Shown here one piece after another: positions 23,474 to 31,114 of a DNA stretch of 43,078 nucleotides. The notes under the pieces were generated by a model. The model did not search any database. It saw only the letters and a program-made list of their open reading frames with translations, and was not told the origin of the DNA. The DNA comes from CAYNSX01 sp964400165 (GTDB taxonomy: Bacteria; Armatimonadota; Hebobacteria; CAYNSX01), in the NCBI GenBank assembly GCA_964400165.1, contig CAYNSX010000019.1, positions 1 through 43,078 of the forward strand, in the 5' to 3' direction. A program made the translations under genes and the position numbers. Each line of letters opens with the position of its first letter. The first letter of the stretch is position 1.

Positions 23474-24893
23474 CGTGCTGGCCGAACCTCCGTGGGACTG
23501 CGCCTGGCTGGGGTGGGCGGCGCCGATGCCGTGGCTCCTGGTGTTGTTTCGGGGGCGGCGGGGCGCCGTCCTTGTGGGGTCGTGGCTGGGCGGCGCGGTG
23601 GCGGTGGCGGGGACGATGCACTGGCTCGACCGCTTTGGCGTGTCGGTATGGGTCGGGCTGTCCGTCGTCGAGGGCGCGGGGCTGATGGCGGCGGCGCTGC
23701 TGGCGCGCGGATTGAGCCGCGGCACGGGCTGGAGCGCGCTGCTGGCGCCGGCGGCGGCGTGGACGGCGGCAGAGCAATTGCGGTCGGTTGGCGCGTATGG
23801 CGTCCCGTGGGTGCTGCTCGGCGAGACGCAGTCGCCACTGCTGCCCGCCTTCCAGGTGGTGCGCTGGGCTGGCGTGCCGGGCTTGAGCGGGCTGATGGTG
23901 CTGGGAGCGGGCGGATTGCTCGTGCTGATGCGCGGGCCGCGGCGGCGCGGCGCCATCGTGGTTGCGGCGGTGGCGGTCGCAGTGTTCGGTGCGCACTTGC
24001 ACAGCCTGCTCTATGGCATTGGGAAACGCGAACTGACTGTCGCAGTCGTGCAGCCCTCGGTGGAAGTCGACTTGCCGCCGTCGGCGGTCAACGCCACCTA
24101 TGACCCCGCCGTCGAGGCGCAATGGCTGGCGGTGTTGAGCGACCTAACGCGCCGCGCCAACGGCGCGCAGTTGATTGTGTGGCCGGAGTCGGCCTTCGAC
24201 CGTCCACTGCAAACCCCGGAGATCGCGGCGCGCGTCGCGGCACTGGCGCGGGCGGTGAAAGCGTGCATCGCCGTCAACACGCCGCGCCCGACCGCCGACG
24301 GCGACTACAACAGCACCACCATCGTGACGCCCGACGGCGCAATGACGGAGATTTCCGACAAGGTGCGACTGGTGCCGTTCGGTGAGTACATCCCGTTCGG
24401 GCTGCGCCCGTTGATCGCCGGGCGCTACACCATCCGGTCGGACGACGCGCCGGCGGGGCGGCGCTGGCACGCGCTCGATGCTTGCGGAACGCGCGTCGGC
24501 GCCGCGGTGTGCTTCGAGTCCACCTTCCCGGAGGCGACGCGGGCGCTGCGGCGCGACGGGGCGCGCGTGCTCGTCGTACAGACGAACGACGCCTGGCTCG
24601 GCTTCACCGCCGGCCCCGAGCAGCACGCCCGCATCGCGCTGGCGCGCGCGGTGGAGACCGGCTGCTGGGTGCTGCGCTCGGCGTCGGGGGGCGTCTCCCT
24701 CATCGCCGACCCGCGCGGGCGCGTCGCGGCGCGGGCCGAGCTCGGCGCGCGCACGACGCTGACTGCCCTCGTGTCCGACTCTCCCAACGACACGCCGTAC
24801 CTGCTGGGCGGCTGGCTGTGGCCGTGGCTGTGCTTGGTGGGCGGGGTGATTTGGGCATTGTTCCGCGCCGCGCACGGCGAAGCGAAAGGTTAG
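23379..24893 (+). CDS. lnt: Apolipoprotein N-acyltransferase
   Basis: A 504-residue inner-membrane enzyme adding the third acyl chain to lipoproteins. N-terminal membrane helices (to about residue 210) are followed by a carbon-nitrogen hydrolase domain with the catalytic triad E270 (WPESAF), K328 (SDKVRLVPFGEYIPF) and C378 (AAVCFES). A last helix (LWPWLCLVGGVIWALF) follows. Its presence implies triacylated lipoproteins and suits a diderm or Lnt-bearing lineage. ATG 23379 precedes helix 1; ATG 23400 would also work and would reduce the overlap with the divergent lipoprotein gene. The promoters of both genes must lie inside each other's coding region. Confidence 0.94.
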   Translation: MRTAATAMHATPRAALPGALVVAACLLTGVLIVLAEPPWDCAWLGWAAPMPWLLVLFRGRRGAVLVGSWLGGAVAVAGTMHWLDRFGVSVWVGLSVVEGAGLMAAALLARGLSRGTGWSALLAPAAAWTAAEQLRSVGAYGVPWVLLGETQSPLLPAFQVVRWAGVPGLSGLMVLGAGGLLVLMRGPRRRGAIVVAAVAVAVFGAHLHSLLYGIGKRELTVAVVQPSVEVDLPPSAVNATYDPAVEAQWLAVLSDLTRRANGAQLIVWPESAFDRPLQTPEIAARVAALARAVKACIAVNTPRPTADGDYNSTTIVTPDGAMTEISDKVRLVPFGEYIPFGLRPLIAGRYTIRSDDAPAGRRWHALDACGTRVGAAVCFESTFPEATRALRRDGARVLVVQTNDAWLGFTAGPEQHARIALARAVETGCWVLRSASGGVSLIADPRGRVAARAELGARTTLTALVSDSPNDTPYLLGGWLWPWLCLVGGVIWALFRAAHGEAKG

Positions 24894-24903
24894 GCCAAAA
24901 CGC

Positions 24904-24934
24904 GGTGGGCGCCCGAGAAGATCGGGCGCCCACC
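24904..24934 (-). terminator. Strong hairpin terminator between lnt and the H1-like gene
   Basis: GGTGGGCGCCCGA, a 5-base loop, and TCGGGCGCCCACC: a perfect 13-bp stem. Read on the minus strand it is followed three bases later by TTTT, so it best serves the minus-strand gene. It may work for lnt as well. The remainder of 24935-25035 shows no gene. Confidence 0.8.
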
Positions 24935-25035
24935 GGGTCAGTCTGGTCCGTCCGCGCGCTCACCTGTGTGATCGCACGCGGGGCAGGCCGGCCGGGGCAA
25001 CAGCAACCGCCTGCGTCTGGGAGCGGGGGTTCGGC

Positions 25036-25197
25036 TTAGCGCCGGGCCCGCTTGGTGGCTGTCCGCCGTTTCGGGGCCGCGCGACGCGTGGTGGTGCGTT
25101 TGGTCGCGGTGCGCCGGGTGGCGGTCCGCCGCCGAGCGGTGGTCTTTCGCGCGGCAGTCTTGCGCGTAGTCCGCTTGGCTGCGGTCCGTTTCTTCAT
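25036..25197 (-). CDS. Histone H1-like very basic protein
   Basis: A 53-residue protein made almost only of Lys, Arg, Thr and Ala: it starts MKKRTAAKRTTRKTAARK and ends KRRTATKRARR. This composition and the loose K/R-x-T-A repeats match bacterial histone H1-like C-terminal proteins (Hc1/AlgP type), which bind and compact DNA or RNA without sequence specificity. The complementary strand gives a Val/Arg-rich frame that is only its mirror. The ribosome site GGGAGGTGATT is an excellent anti-SD match but lies about 16 bases from the ATG, longer than usual. The terminator at 24904 fits this gene. Short length and composition leave some doubt. Confidence 0.72.
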   Translation of the reverse strand: MKKRTAAKRTTRKTAARKTTARRRTATRRTATKRTTTRRAAPKRRTATKRARR

Positions 25198-25236
25198 CGG
25201 CACGAGGAAATCACCTCCCCTCCGTGCGTGCGAGGA

Positions 25237-25569
25237 TCATTTGATGCTGTCGCCCGGAGTCCGCGGGCGTTCTGGAACCAAGAGTGCCAGATCCGTATCG
25301 GTGCCACTGGCCAGAACCATCCCTTCGGAGCGGACGCCTCGCATCGTGATGGGTTGCAGATTGGATAGCAACGCCACTTGTTTGCCGACCAAGTCCTCTG
25401 GTGTGTAGACCTGCGCGATGCCGGCGACGACCGTGCGCGGCGGTTCGCCGCGACCGGGATCGAGCGTCAGTTTGATCAATCTGTCGGTGCCCTCTACCCG
25501 CTCGGCGGCGAGGACGCGCGCGATGCGCAAGTCCAGCCGCCGGAAGTCGTCAATGCTGATCGGGTCCAT
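25237..25569 (-). CDS. MetRS-type tRNA-binding domain as a separate protein
   Basis: A 110-residue protein of the Trbp111/MetG C-terminal OB-fold class: it starts MDPISIDDFRRLDLRIARV, with VEGTDRLIKLTLD, RTVVAGIAQVYTPEDLVGKQV, NLQPITMRGVRSEGMVLA. It is a non-specific tRNA-binding dimerisation domain. In many bacteria it is the C-terminal domain of methionyl-tRNA synthetase; here metG ends without it and this gene follows 14 bases downstream on the same strand, so it very likely acts in trans with that enzyme. ATG 25569 matches the normal start of this domain. Confidence 0.93.
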   Translation of the reverse strand: MDPISIDDFRRLDLRIARVLAAERVEGTDRLIKLTLDPGRGEPPRTVVAGIAQVYTPEDLVGKQVALLSNLQPITMRGVRSEGMVLASGTDTDLALLVPERPRTPGDSIK

Positions 25570-25583
25570 GCGCTCCTTCCCTG

Positions 25584-27164
25584 TCAGCCCGCCGTCACGG
25601 GGACGGGCGAGTGGGCGCTCTCGATACGAGGAAAGAGCACCGCGCCCGGATTCACCCGAGCGCCCGCGGCCGCCGCGCCCCATTGGGCGCGCGGCCAAGT
25701 CCACTCGGCGTCCCAGCCGAGTTGCCGCGCCAGGTGCTGCGCGGTGTGGGGCATCACCGGCTGAATCAGGCAGGCGGCGATGCGAATGCCTTCCCAAAGC
25801 GTCCCAAGCGCCGCGTCGAGCGCGGCGGTGTCGCCCTGTTTGTGCAGCGCCCAGGGCGCCCGTTCGTCCACAAAGCGATTGAGTGCCCGCAGGTAGTCCC
25901 AGACGGCCCGCAGCGCCTCGTCAAAGGCGAGGCGATCCATCGCGGCCCGGTAGGCGGAAGCGGTCTTGGCGGCCGTCTCGGCGATGCCGCCGGCGGCGGG
26001 GGGCGGGACACGGCCATCGCGATATTTCTGCGTCATCGCCACGACGCGGGAGAGCAGATTGCCGAGGTCATTGCCCAGGTCGGCCAGGTAGCGCGCGTCG
26101 AGTGCCTCGATGGTGAAGTCACCGTCGTTGCCATAGGGCACTTCGCGGCAGAGGAAGTACCGCAGCGCATCGACGGCGAGCTCGAAGCGGCAGCCGGTGC
26201 GCGTCGCCAGGTCGTCGGCCACTTCAATTGGGCCGATCAGGTTGCCCTTCGATTTGGAAATCTTCTCGCCGCCCATCTGCCAGAAGCCGTGACCGAAGAT
26301 GGTGCGCGGGAGCGGCAGTTCCGCAGCGAGCAGCATCGCCGGCCAGATCGAAGCGTGGAAACGCGGCAGGATGTCCTTGCCGACGAGTTGCAAGTCGGGC
26401 GGCCACTGGCGCGCGAACAGCGTGTCGTCCTGCGCGTAACCGACGACGGTCAGGTAGTCGATGAGCGCGTCGAACCAGACATAGATGACATTGCCGGCGG
26501 CGTTGGGGAGTTCCGGCGGCACCGGCACGCCCCAGGCGCCCTTGCGGGTGATGCAGGTGTCGCGCAGGCCGCGCTCGATGAAGGCGACGACCTCGTTGCG
26601 GCGGAAGTCGGGCTGGATGAACTCGGGGTGCGCGGCGATGTGGTCGAGGATGCGCTGCGCGTACGCCGAGGTGCGGAAGAAATACGCGTCTTCCTTCACC
26701 CGCTGCACCGGCCCGTGAATCGGGCAGCGCGGCGGGTCGGCGGACATATCGAGGTCGGCCTCGGTCAGGTAACTCTCGCAGCCGGTGCAGTACCACCCTT
26801 CGTAGCTGTCCCAATACAGGTCGCCATGGGCGTGCAGGCGGCGGAATATGGCCGTCACGGCCTGGTGGTGGGCCGGTTCCGAGGTCTGGATGAAGCGGTC
26901 GTAACTGACCCCGAGGCGGTCCCAGATGTCCCGCCATTCGGCGGCCATTTTGGCTACATAGTCGTGGGGGGACAGGCCCTGCTGCTCGGCGGCTTGAACG
27001 ACTTTGAGGGCGTGCTCGTCGGTGCCGGTGGAGAAGTACACGGCGTCGCCGATCAGGCGACGGTAGCGGGCAATGACATCCGCGACGATGGCTTCACTGG
27101 CCGACCCGACATGAGGGCGGGCATTGATGTAATAGATGGCGGTGGTGAGGAAGAACTTGGGCAT
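25584..27164 (-). CDS. metG: Methionyl-tRNA synthetase (short form)
   Basis: A class I synthetase charging initiator and elongator tRNA-Met, 526 residues. It starts MPKFFLTTAIYYINARPHVGS, where HVGS (18-21) is the HIGH-type motif; Ser at the last place is common in MetRS. The zinc knuckle is YCTGCESYL..RCPIHG; the KISKSKGN motif lies near 300; the helical anticodon domain contains DLGNLLSRV and APW. It ends without the tRNA-binding OB domain, which is the next gene. ATG 27164 is fixed by the conserved N-terminus. The gap to comEC (27165-27296) is very GC-rich with short inverted repeats, and no gene is seen there. Confidence 0.96.
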   Translation of the reverse strand: MPKFFLTTAIYYINARPHVGSASEAIVADVIARYRRLIGDAVYFSTGTDEHALKVVQAAEQQGLSPHDYVAKMAAEWRDIWDRLGVSYDRFIQTSEPAHHQAVTAIFRRLHAHGDLYWDSYEGWYCTGCESYLTEADLDMSADPPRCPIHGPVQRVKEDAYFFRTSAYAQRILDHIAAHPEFIQPDFRRNEVVAFIERGLRDTCITRKGAWGVPVPPELPNAAGNVIYVWFDALIDYLTVVGYAQDDTLFARQWPPDLQLVGKDILPRFHASIWPAMLLAAELPLPRTIFGHGFWQMGGEKISKSKGNLIGPIEVADDLATRTGCRFELAVDALRYFLCREVPYGNDGDFTIEALDARYLADLGNDLGNLLSRVVAMTQKYRDGRVPPPAAGGIAETAAKTASAYRAAMDRLAFDEALRAVWDYLRALNRFVDERAPWALHKQGDTAALDAALGTLWEGIRIAACLIQPVMPHTAQHLARQLGWDAEWTWPRAQWGAAAAGARVNPGAVLFPRIESAHSPVPVTAG

Positions 27165-27296
27165 TGTCAGTGGGTGTGGGCGCCGGCGCGGCGCCGGGAC
27201 CGGCGCGCGGCGCGGGGGCGGGTCTCGGACCGCCGACTCGCCACCCGTCCTTCCGTCAGTGCGGCATTGTGCGACGCAGCCTGCGCGTCGCGTGCG

Positions 27297-28934
27297 TCAT
27301 ATCGTGTTATGCGCGACATGGGTCGCAGTATCAGGGGCTAGCGTAGCAACGGGTTGAGCAGCTGTCAACCAGCGCGCCACGCGCGTACACCCCCACGCGA
27401 ACCCGGCGAGCGCGACATAGAACACGAACGAGTCGGTCAGCGTCCATCCCGGCGTCCACACACGCGCCCACGGCAGTGACGCGCAGGCCCGCGCGTCTGC
27501 CAGCAACCATTCGATCAATTGCGCGCACACGATCGCCAACAGATGTGCGACACCGGGCAGCACTCCCGCGGTCAACGCGATGAGCAACCCGAGTGGCAGA
27601 ATGAGTGCAATCAAGATTGCCGCCGGCAGATTCGATATCGCGCCCAGCACCGGCACCAACCGGTAGTGCGATGCCAGCAACGGCGTGATGGCCAGTTCCG
27701 CGGCGATCGGCGCCGCCAGCCAGAACGCCACCGGGCGGGGCAAGAACCCGAGCGCCTTGGCGACCGGCGGGGCGACCAGAATGAGGCCGCCGACCGCCGC
27801 AAACGACATCTGCGGCCCCGGCCGGAAGAGCGCCGCCGGGTCGATCAACAGCACCACCAGCCCGGCCAGCGCCAGCAGGGTCACGCGGTCAACCTGGAGC
27901 AGCGTCCGGTCACCGGCCCGGGTGCGTTGCAACCAGACGCCGCAGGCGGCGACGCCGCCGAGGACCACCGCGCGGATGATCGAAGCGCCGCCGGCGGCCA
28001 GCATCGCGTACCACCCGACGACGCCGAGACCGAGCACTAACAGCACGGCAGTCCAGGGACCGGTGCGTCGGCGCGTGAGGACATGCCCGATGCCAAAGAC
28101 AAAGCCGAGCAGCAGCGTCACCTGCTGGCCGGAGGCGACGAGCAAGTGCAGCAAGCCGGTGTCGCGAAAGAGGCGGATGACCGAATCGGGCACCGGACTG
28201 GCCTGCGCGCCGAAAACCAGGCCCGCGGTGAGTTGCGCAGTCTGCTCGGGGTAGGGCTGCGGGAAGACGCGCGTCAGGTCCGCGATCAGGCGCTCGTGCA
28301 GTGCGGCGCGCCATCCGACCAGCGACCCGCCGGCGCCGCGCGGGAGCACGCGCACTACTTCCGGAACGGCGACGCGTATGACCGCGTCCATGCCGCGCAG
28401 CGTCAGCCGGCGGCGTAGTGACGCCTGCCCGGGGTTGCCCGCCTGGGGCGGGAGGTCGAGTTCGCCCCACACTTGCACCGCGTCGCCGACGCGGACGCCG
28501 AGTGGCAGATTGGTCTGCACCTGCACGGCGCCGCGCGCGGGCTGCCAGTCGGCGCCAAGCCGCGCACGCTGCGTGACCACCCGGAAGAAGTGCACGCCCT
28601 CGGGATAGGCGTCGTCTTCGATCACCGTGCCTTCCACCCACACGCCCTGGCCGACGAAGCGCGCCAAGTCGGTGGCTTCCGGCTTGCGAAACAGCGTGAA
28701 GGCAAGAACCCCCAGCGCCAGCGCCGCCAGGCCGGCGATTGGCAGCCGCTGTCCGAGGCGCGCGGCCGAAACCGCGACCGCCAGCAGCGCCACGGCGTTG
28801 GCAGCGAACAGCCAAGCGGAGCCGATCGCAGTGGCGCCGCCGGTGGCGATGCCGGCGGCGTACAGCACGGTGAGGACGACCAGCGGGCGGCCCGCAATCT
28901 CCTCCGCCCAGGTCATGCGAGATGGGCGCGCCAC
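27297..28934 (-). CDS. comEC: ComEC/Rec2 DNA-uptake channel
   Basis: A 545-residue polytopic membrane protein forming the inner-membrane channel for single-stranded DNA in transformation. N-terminal helices are followed by the OB-like DUF4131 region (VGQGVWVEGTVIEDDAYPEG, VRVGDAVQVWGEL) and the competence domain with GLLHLLVASGQQVTLLLGF. That SG core is the diagnostic ComEC pattern (usual H-L-L-A-I-S-G). The C-terminal metallo-beta-lactamase domain found in many ComEC proteins is absent; the protein ends after the helices, which is a known shorter form. GTG 28934 overlaps the comEA stop (TAGTG), so the two are coupled; ATG 28916 is an alternative. Confidence 0.92.
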   Translation of the reverse strand: MARPSRMTWAEEIAGRPLVVLTVLYAAGIATGGATAIGSAWLFAANAVALLAVAVSAARLGQRLPIAGLAALALGVLAFTLFRKPEATDLARFVGQGVWVEGTVIEDDAYPEGVHFFRVVTQRARLGADWQPARGAVQVQTNLPLGVRVGDAVQVWGELDLPPQAGNPGQASLRRRLTLRGMDAVIRVAVPEVVRVLPRGAGGSLVGWRAALHERLIADLTRVFPQPYPEQTAQLTAGLVFGAQASPVPDSVIRLFRDTGLLHLLVASGQQVTLLLGFVFGIGHVLTRRRTGPWTAVLLVLGLGVVGWYAMLAAGGASIIRAVVLGGVAACGVWLQRTRAGDRTLLQVDRVTLLALAGLVVLLIDPAALFRPGPQMSFAAVGGLILVAPPVAKALGFLPRPVAFWLAAPIAAELAITPLLASHYRLVPVLGAISNLPAAILIALILPLGLLIALTAGVLPGVAHLLAIVCAQLIEWLLADARACASLPWARVWTPGWTLTDSFVFYVALAGFAWGCTRVARWLTAAQPVATLAPDTATHVAHNTI

Positions 28935-29521
28935 TACAGTCGGACGAGGGGCCGCAGCGCCTCGAAAATCTTGGGACCAATGCCGGGCACCAGCAGCAAT
29001 TGGTTCACTTCTGTGAAGCCGACTTGTCCTTGCGCACGCAGCTGCGCGCGCTGGGCAATGATGCGGCCAGCCAGCGCCGGGCCGACGCCAGGCAGGGTCT
29101 CGAGGTCTGCAGTGGAGGCGCTGTTGAGCGAGAGGCGGGCATCGCTCCGTGCGGCGCGCGCGGGGGCGGCGGTCTTACTGGGAGCGAGCGCGGTGCGTGC
29201 CGGAATGAACAGCCGCTGGCCGTCGAGGAGAGTGGCGGCGAGGTTGAGGGCGTCCGGTTCGGCGCCAGGCAGCGACCCGCCCGCCGCGGTGACGGCCTCA
29301 AAGACGCGGGCGCCGTTGGGCAAGTGATAGACACCGGGCTGCTTGACCGCGCCCGCGACATGGACCACCACTTCGGTTGGGGCGGCGGCGAGGGGCGACT
29401 CGGTGAAGAATTGCGGCGCGGCGCGGAAGCCCCGCTGATAGCACACGACCGCGACGCCGCCGAGCAGCGCCAGGACCGCGAGGATGCACGCCAGCACTTG
29501 AGCCCGCGAGAGATACAGCAC
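28934..29521 (-). CDS. comEA: ComEA competence DNA receptor
   Basis: A 195-residue membrane-anchored DNA-binding protein that receives double-stranded DNA and hands it to ComEC. One N-terminal helix (VLACILAVLALLGGVAVVCY), then an SLBB domain (VVVHVAGAVKQPGVYHLPNGARVFEAVTAAGG), a Pro/Ala linker, and a double helix-hairpin-helix (LNSASTADLETLPGVGPALAGRII.. and LLLVPGIGPKIFEAL). All three parts are standard for Gram-positive-type ComEA. Together with comEC it suggests natural transformation, though pilus genes are not in the window. Confidence 0.95.
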   Translation of the reverse strand: MLYLSRAQVLACILAVLALLGGVAVVCYQRGFRAAPQFFTESPLAAAPTEVVVHVAGAVKQPGVYHLPNGARVFEAVTAAGGSLPGAEPDALNLAATLLDGQRLFIPARTALAPSKTAAPARAARSDARLSLNSASTADLETLPGVGPALAGRIIAQRAQLRAQGQVGFTEVNQLLLVPGIGPKIFEALRPLVRL

Positions 29522-29574
29522 CGCCAGCCCTCCGCGGCGGCGATTCCACGCCGGCGGCGGGCGTCCTGCCGGGG

Positions 29575-30288
29575 TCAGTCGCCCAGGTAGGCCTCGCGCA
29601 CCATCGGGTTCTGCGCGCAGGCGGCGGCGGTGTCGGCGAGCACGATGCGGCCGGTCTCGAGGACATACGCCCGCGCCGCGACATTGAGCGCCATATGGGC
29701 GTTCTGCTCGACGAGCAGGATGGTGACGCCCTGGGCGTTGATGTCGCGGATGGTGGTGAAGATGCGCTTGACCAGTTGCGGGGCGAGGCCGAGCGAGGGC
29801 TCATCGAGCAGGAGCAGGCGGGGGCGCGCCATCAGGCCGCGGCCGATGGCGAGCATCTGCTGTTCGCCGCCGGAGAGCGTGCCCGCCGACTGGCCGCGGC
29901 GCTCGGCGAGGACGGGAAAGAGTTGGAAGACATAGTCCAAGTCCTTCTGCACTTCCGGCGACTTCGGGCGCAGGAAGGCGCCGAGTTCGAGATTCTCGCG
30001 CACTGACATCCAGGCGAAGACGCGCCGCCCTTCGGGCACTTGCACCACGCCGCGCTTGACCACCTGGTGGGGCTTGCAGCGCGTGATGTCTTCGCCGTCC
30101 AGCACGACGCGGCCCTGCGCGGCGCGCACGAGACCGACCAGGGCGTTGAGGGTCGTGGACTTCCCGGCGCCGTTGGCGCCGATGAGTGTGACAATCTCGC
30201 CCGGCTCGACGGTGAGACTGATGCCCTGCAACGCCCGGATGCCGTTGTAACTGACATGCAGGTCTTCGACGGCGAGTAGCGGCGCCAC
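29575..30288 (-). CDS. livF: Branched-chain amino-acid ABC transporter ATPase LivF
   Basis: A 237-residue nucleotide-binding subunit. Walker A is GANGAGKST, the signature LSGGEQQML, Walker B RLLLLDEPSLGLAP, and the H-loop region LLVEQNAH. The EGRRVFAWMSVRENL segment is typical of LivF. It pairs with LivG, encoded 34 bases upstream. The permeases LivH/M and a binding protein are not in the window, so the transporter is incomplete here. In many soil bacteria liv modules import leucine, isoleucine, valine or aromatic and short-chain acids; the substrate cannot be told from the ATPase. Confidence 0.94.
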   Translation of the reverse strand: MAPLLAVEDLHVSYNGIRALQGISLTVEPGEIVTLIGANGAGKSTTLNALVGLVRAAQGRVVLDGEDITRCKPHQVVKRGVVQVPEGRRVFAWMSVRENLELGAFLRPKSPEVQKDLDYVFQLFPVLAERRGQSAGTLSGGEQQMLAIGRGLMARPRLLLLDEPSLGLAPQLVKRIFTTIRDINAQGVTILLVEQNAHMALNVAARAYVLETGRIVLADTAAACAQNPMVREAYLGD

Positions 30289-30322
30289 GAGCGTCCCCTA
30301 CCCGCCCGCGCCGGGGCGCGCG

Positions 30323-31096
30323 CTAATGGACTTGCGCCGGCTCACCGAGGTAGGCCTCGAGGACTGCGGGGTTCTTCTGAATATCGTCGGGGATGCCCTC
30401 GGCGATCTTGGTGCCGTGGTCGAGCGCGACGACGCGCTCGCAGATGCCCATCACGACGCGCATATCGTGCTCGATGAGCAGGATGGTGAGGCCGAACTCC
30501 TGGCGCACCTTGAGCACCAGTTGCGTGACGGCGGAAGTCTCCTGCGGGTTCATGCCGGCGGTGGGCTCGTCGAGGAGCAGCACCTTCGGCCTGGTGGCGA
30601 GCGCCCGCGCCAGTTCGACGCGGCGCTGGATGCCGTACGGCAGACTGCCGGCCTTTGCGTCGGCCCAGCGGCGGAGTTCGAAGCGGTCGAGCAATTCCCA
30701 GGTCCGTTGGCGCGCTGCGGCCTCGCCGCGGGCGAAGCGCCCCGACCGCACCAGCGCGTCGGCGAGCCAGTAACGCTGCGCGTGGCCGGCGGCGGTGAGG
30801 ACATTCTCTTCGACCGACAGTTCGGGGAACAGGCGGATGTTCTGGTAGGTGCGGGCGACGCCGCGCGAGACGATGCGGCTGGTCAGCACGCCGGCGAGAC
30901 TGTGGCCGTTGAACTCGAGACGCCCGGAAGTGGGCCGGTAAACGCCGGTGATGAGGTTGAAGACCGTGGTTTTGCCGGCGCCGTTGGGCCCGATCATGCC
31001 GACCAGCTCGCCCTCATTGAGCGACAGGTCAAGGGCGTTGACGGCCACCAGTCCGCCGAACTGGACGGTGACTTTGTCGAGTTCCAACAGCGCCAT
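30323..31096 (-). CDS. livG: Branched-chain amino-acid ABC transporter ATPase LivG
   Basis: A 257-residue nucleotide-binding subunit. Walker A GPNGAGKTT, the GVARTYQNIRLFPELSVEENV segment typical of LivG, the signature LPYGIQRRVELARAL, Walker B KVLLLDEPTAGMNPQE, and the H-loop LLIEHDM. The signature lacks the usual SGGQ and reads PYGIQRR, as is normal in LivG. It lies 18 bases downstream of the subtilase gene and immediately upstream of livF on the same strand. Confidence 0.94.
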   Translation of the reverse strand: MALLELDKVTVQFGGLVAVNALDLSLNEGELVGMIGPNGAGKTTVFNLITGVYRPTSGRLEFNGHSLAGVLTSRIVSRGVARTYQNIRLFPELSVEENVLTAAGHAQRYWLADALVRSGRFARGEAAARQRTWELLDRFELRRWADAKAGSLPYGIQRRVELARALATRPKVLLLDEPTAGMNPQETSAVTQLVLKVRQEFGLTILLIEHDMRVVMGICERVVALDHGTKIAEGIPDDIQKNPAVLEAYLGEPAQVH

Positions 31097-31114
31097 GGGG
31101 CGGGACGCGCCCCC

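Noticed and set aside
25052..25408. A Val/Arg-rich plus-strand gene
   Set aside because: It is the complement of the H1-like basic gene on the minus strand, which has a better ribosome site and a terminator.
25584..27164. A defective HIGH motif (HVGS) in MetRS
   Set aside because: Ser at the last position occurs in normal bacterial MetRS, and KISKS and zinc motifs are intact.
27297..28934. ComEC truncated, as the beta-lactamase domain is missing
   Set aside because: Shorter ComEC forms without that domain are known, and the stop is followed by a normal intergenic gap without remnant.
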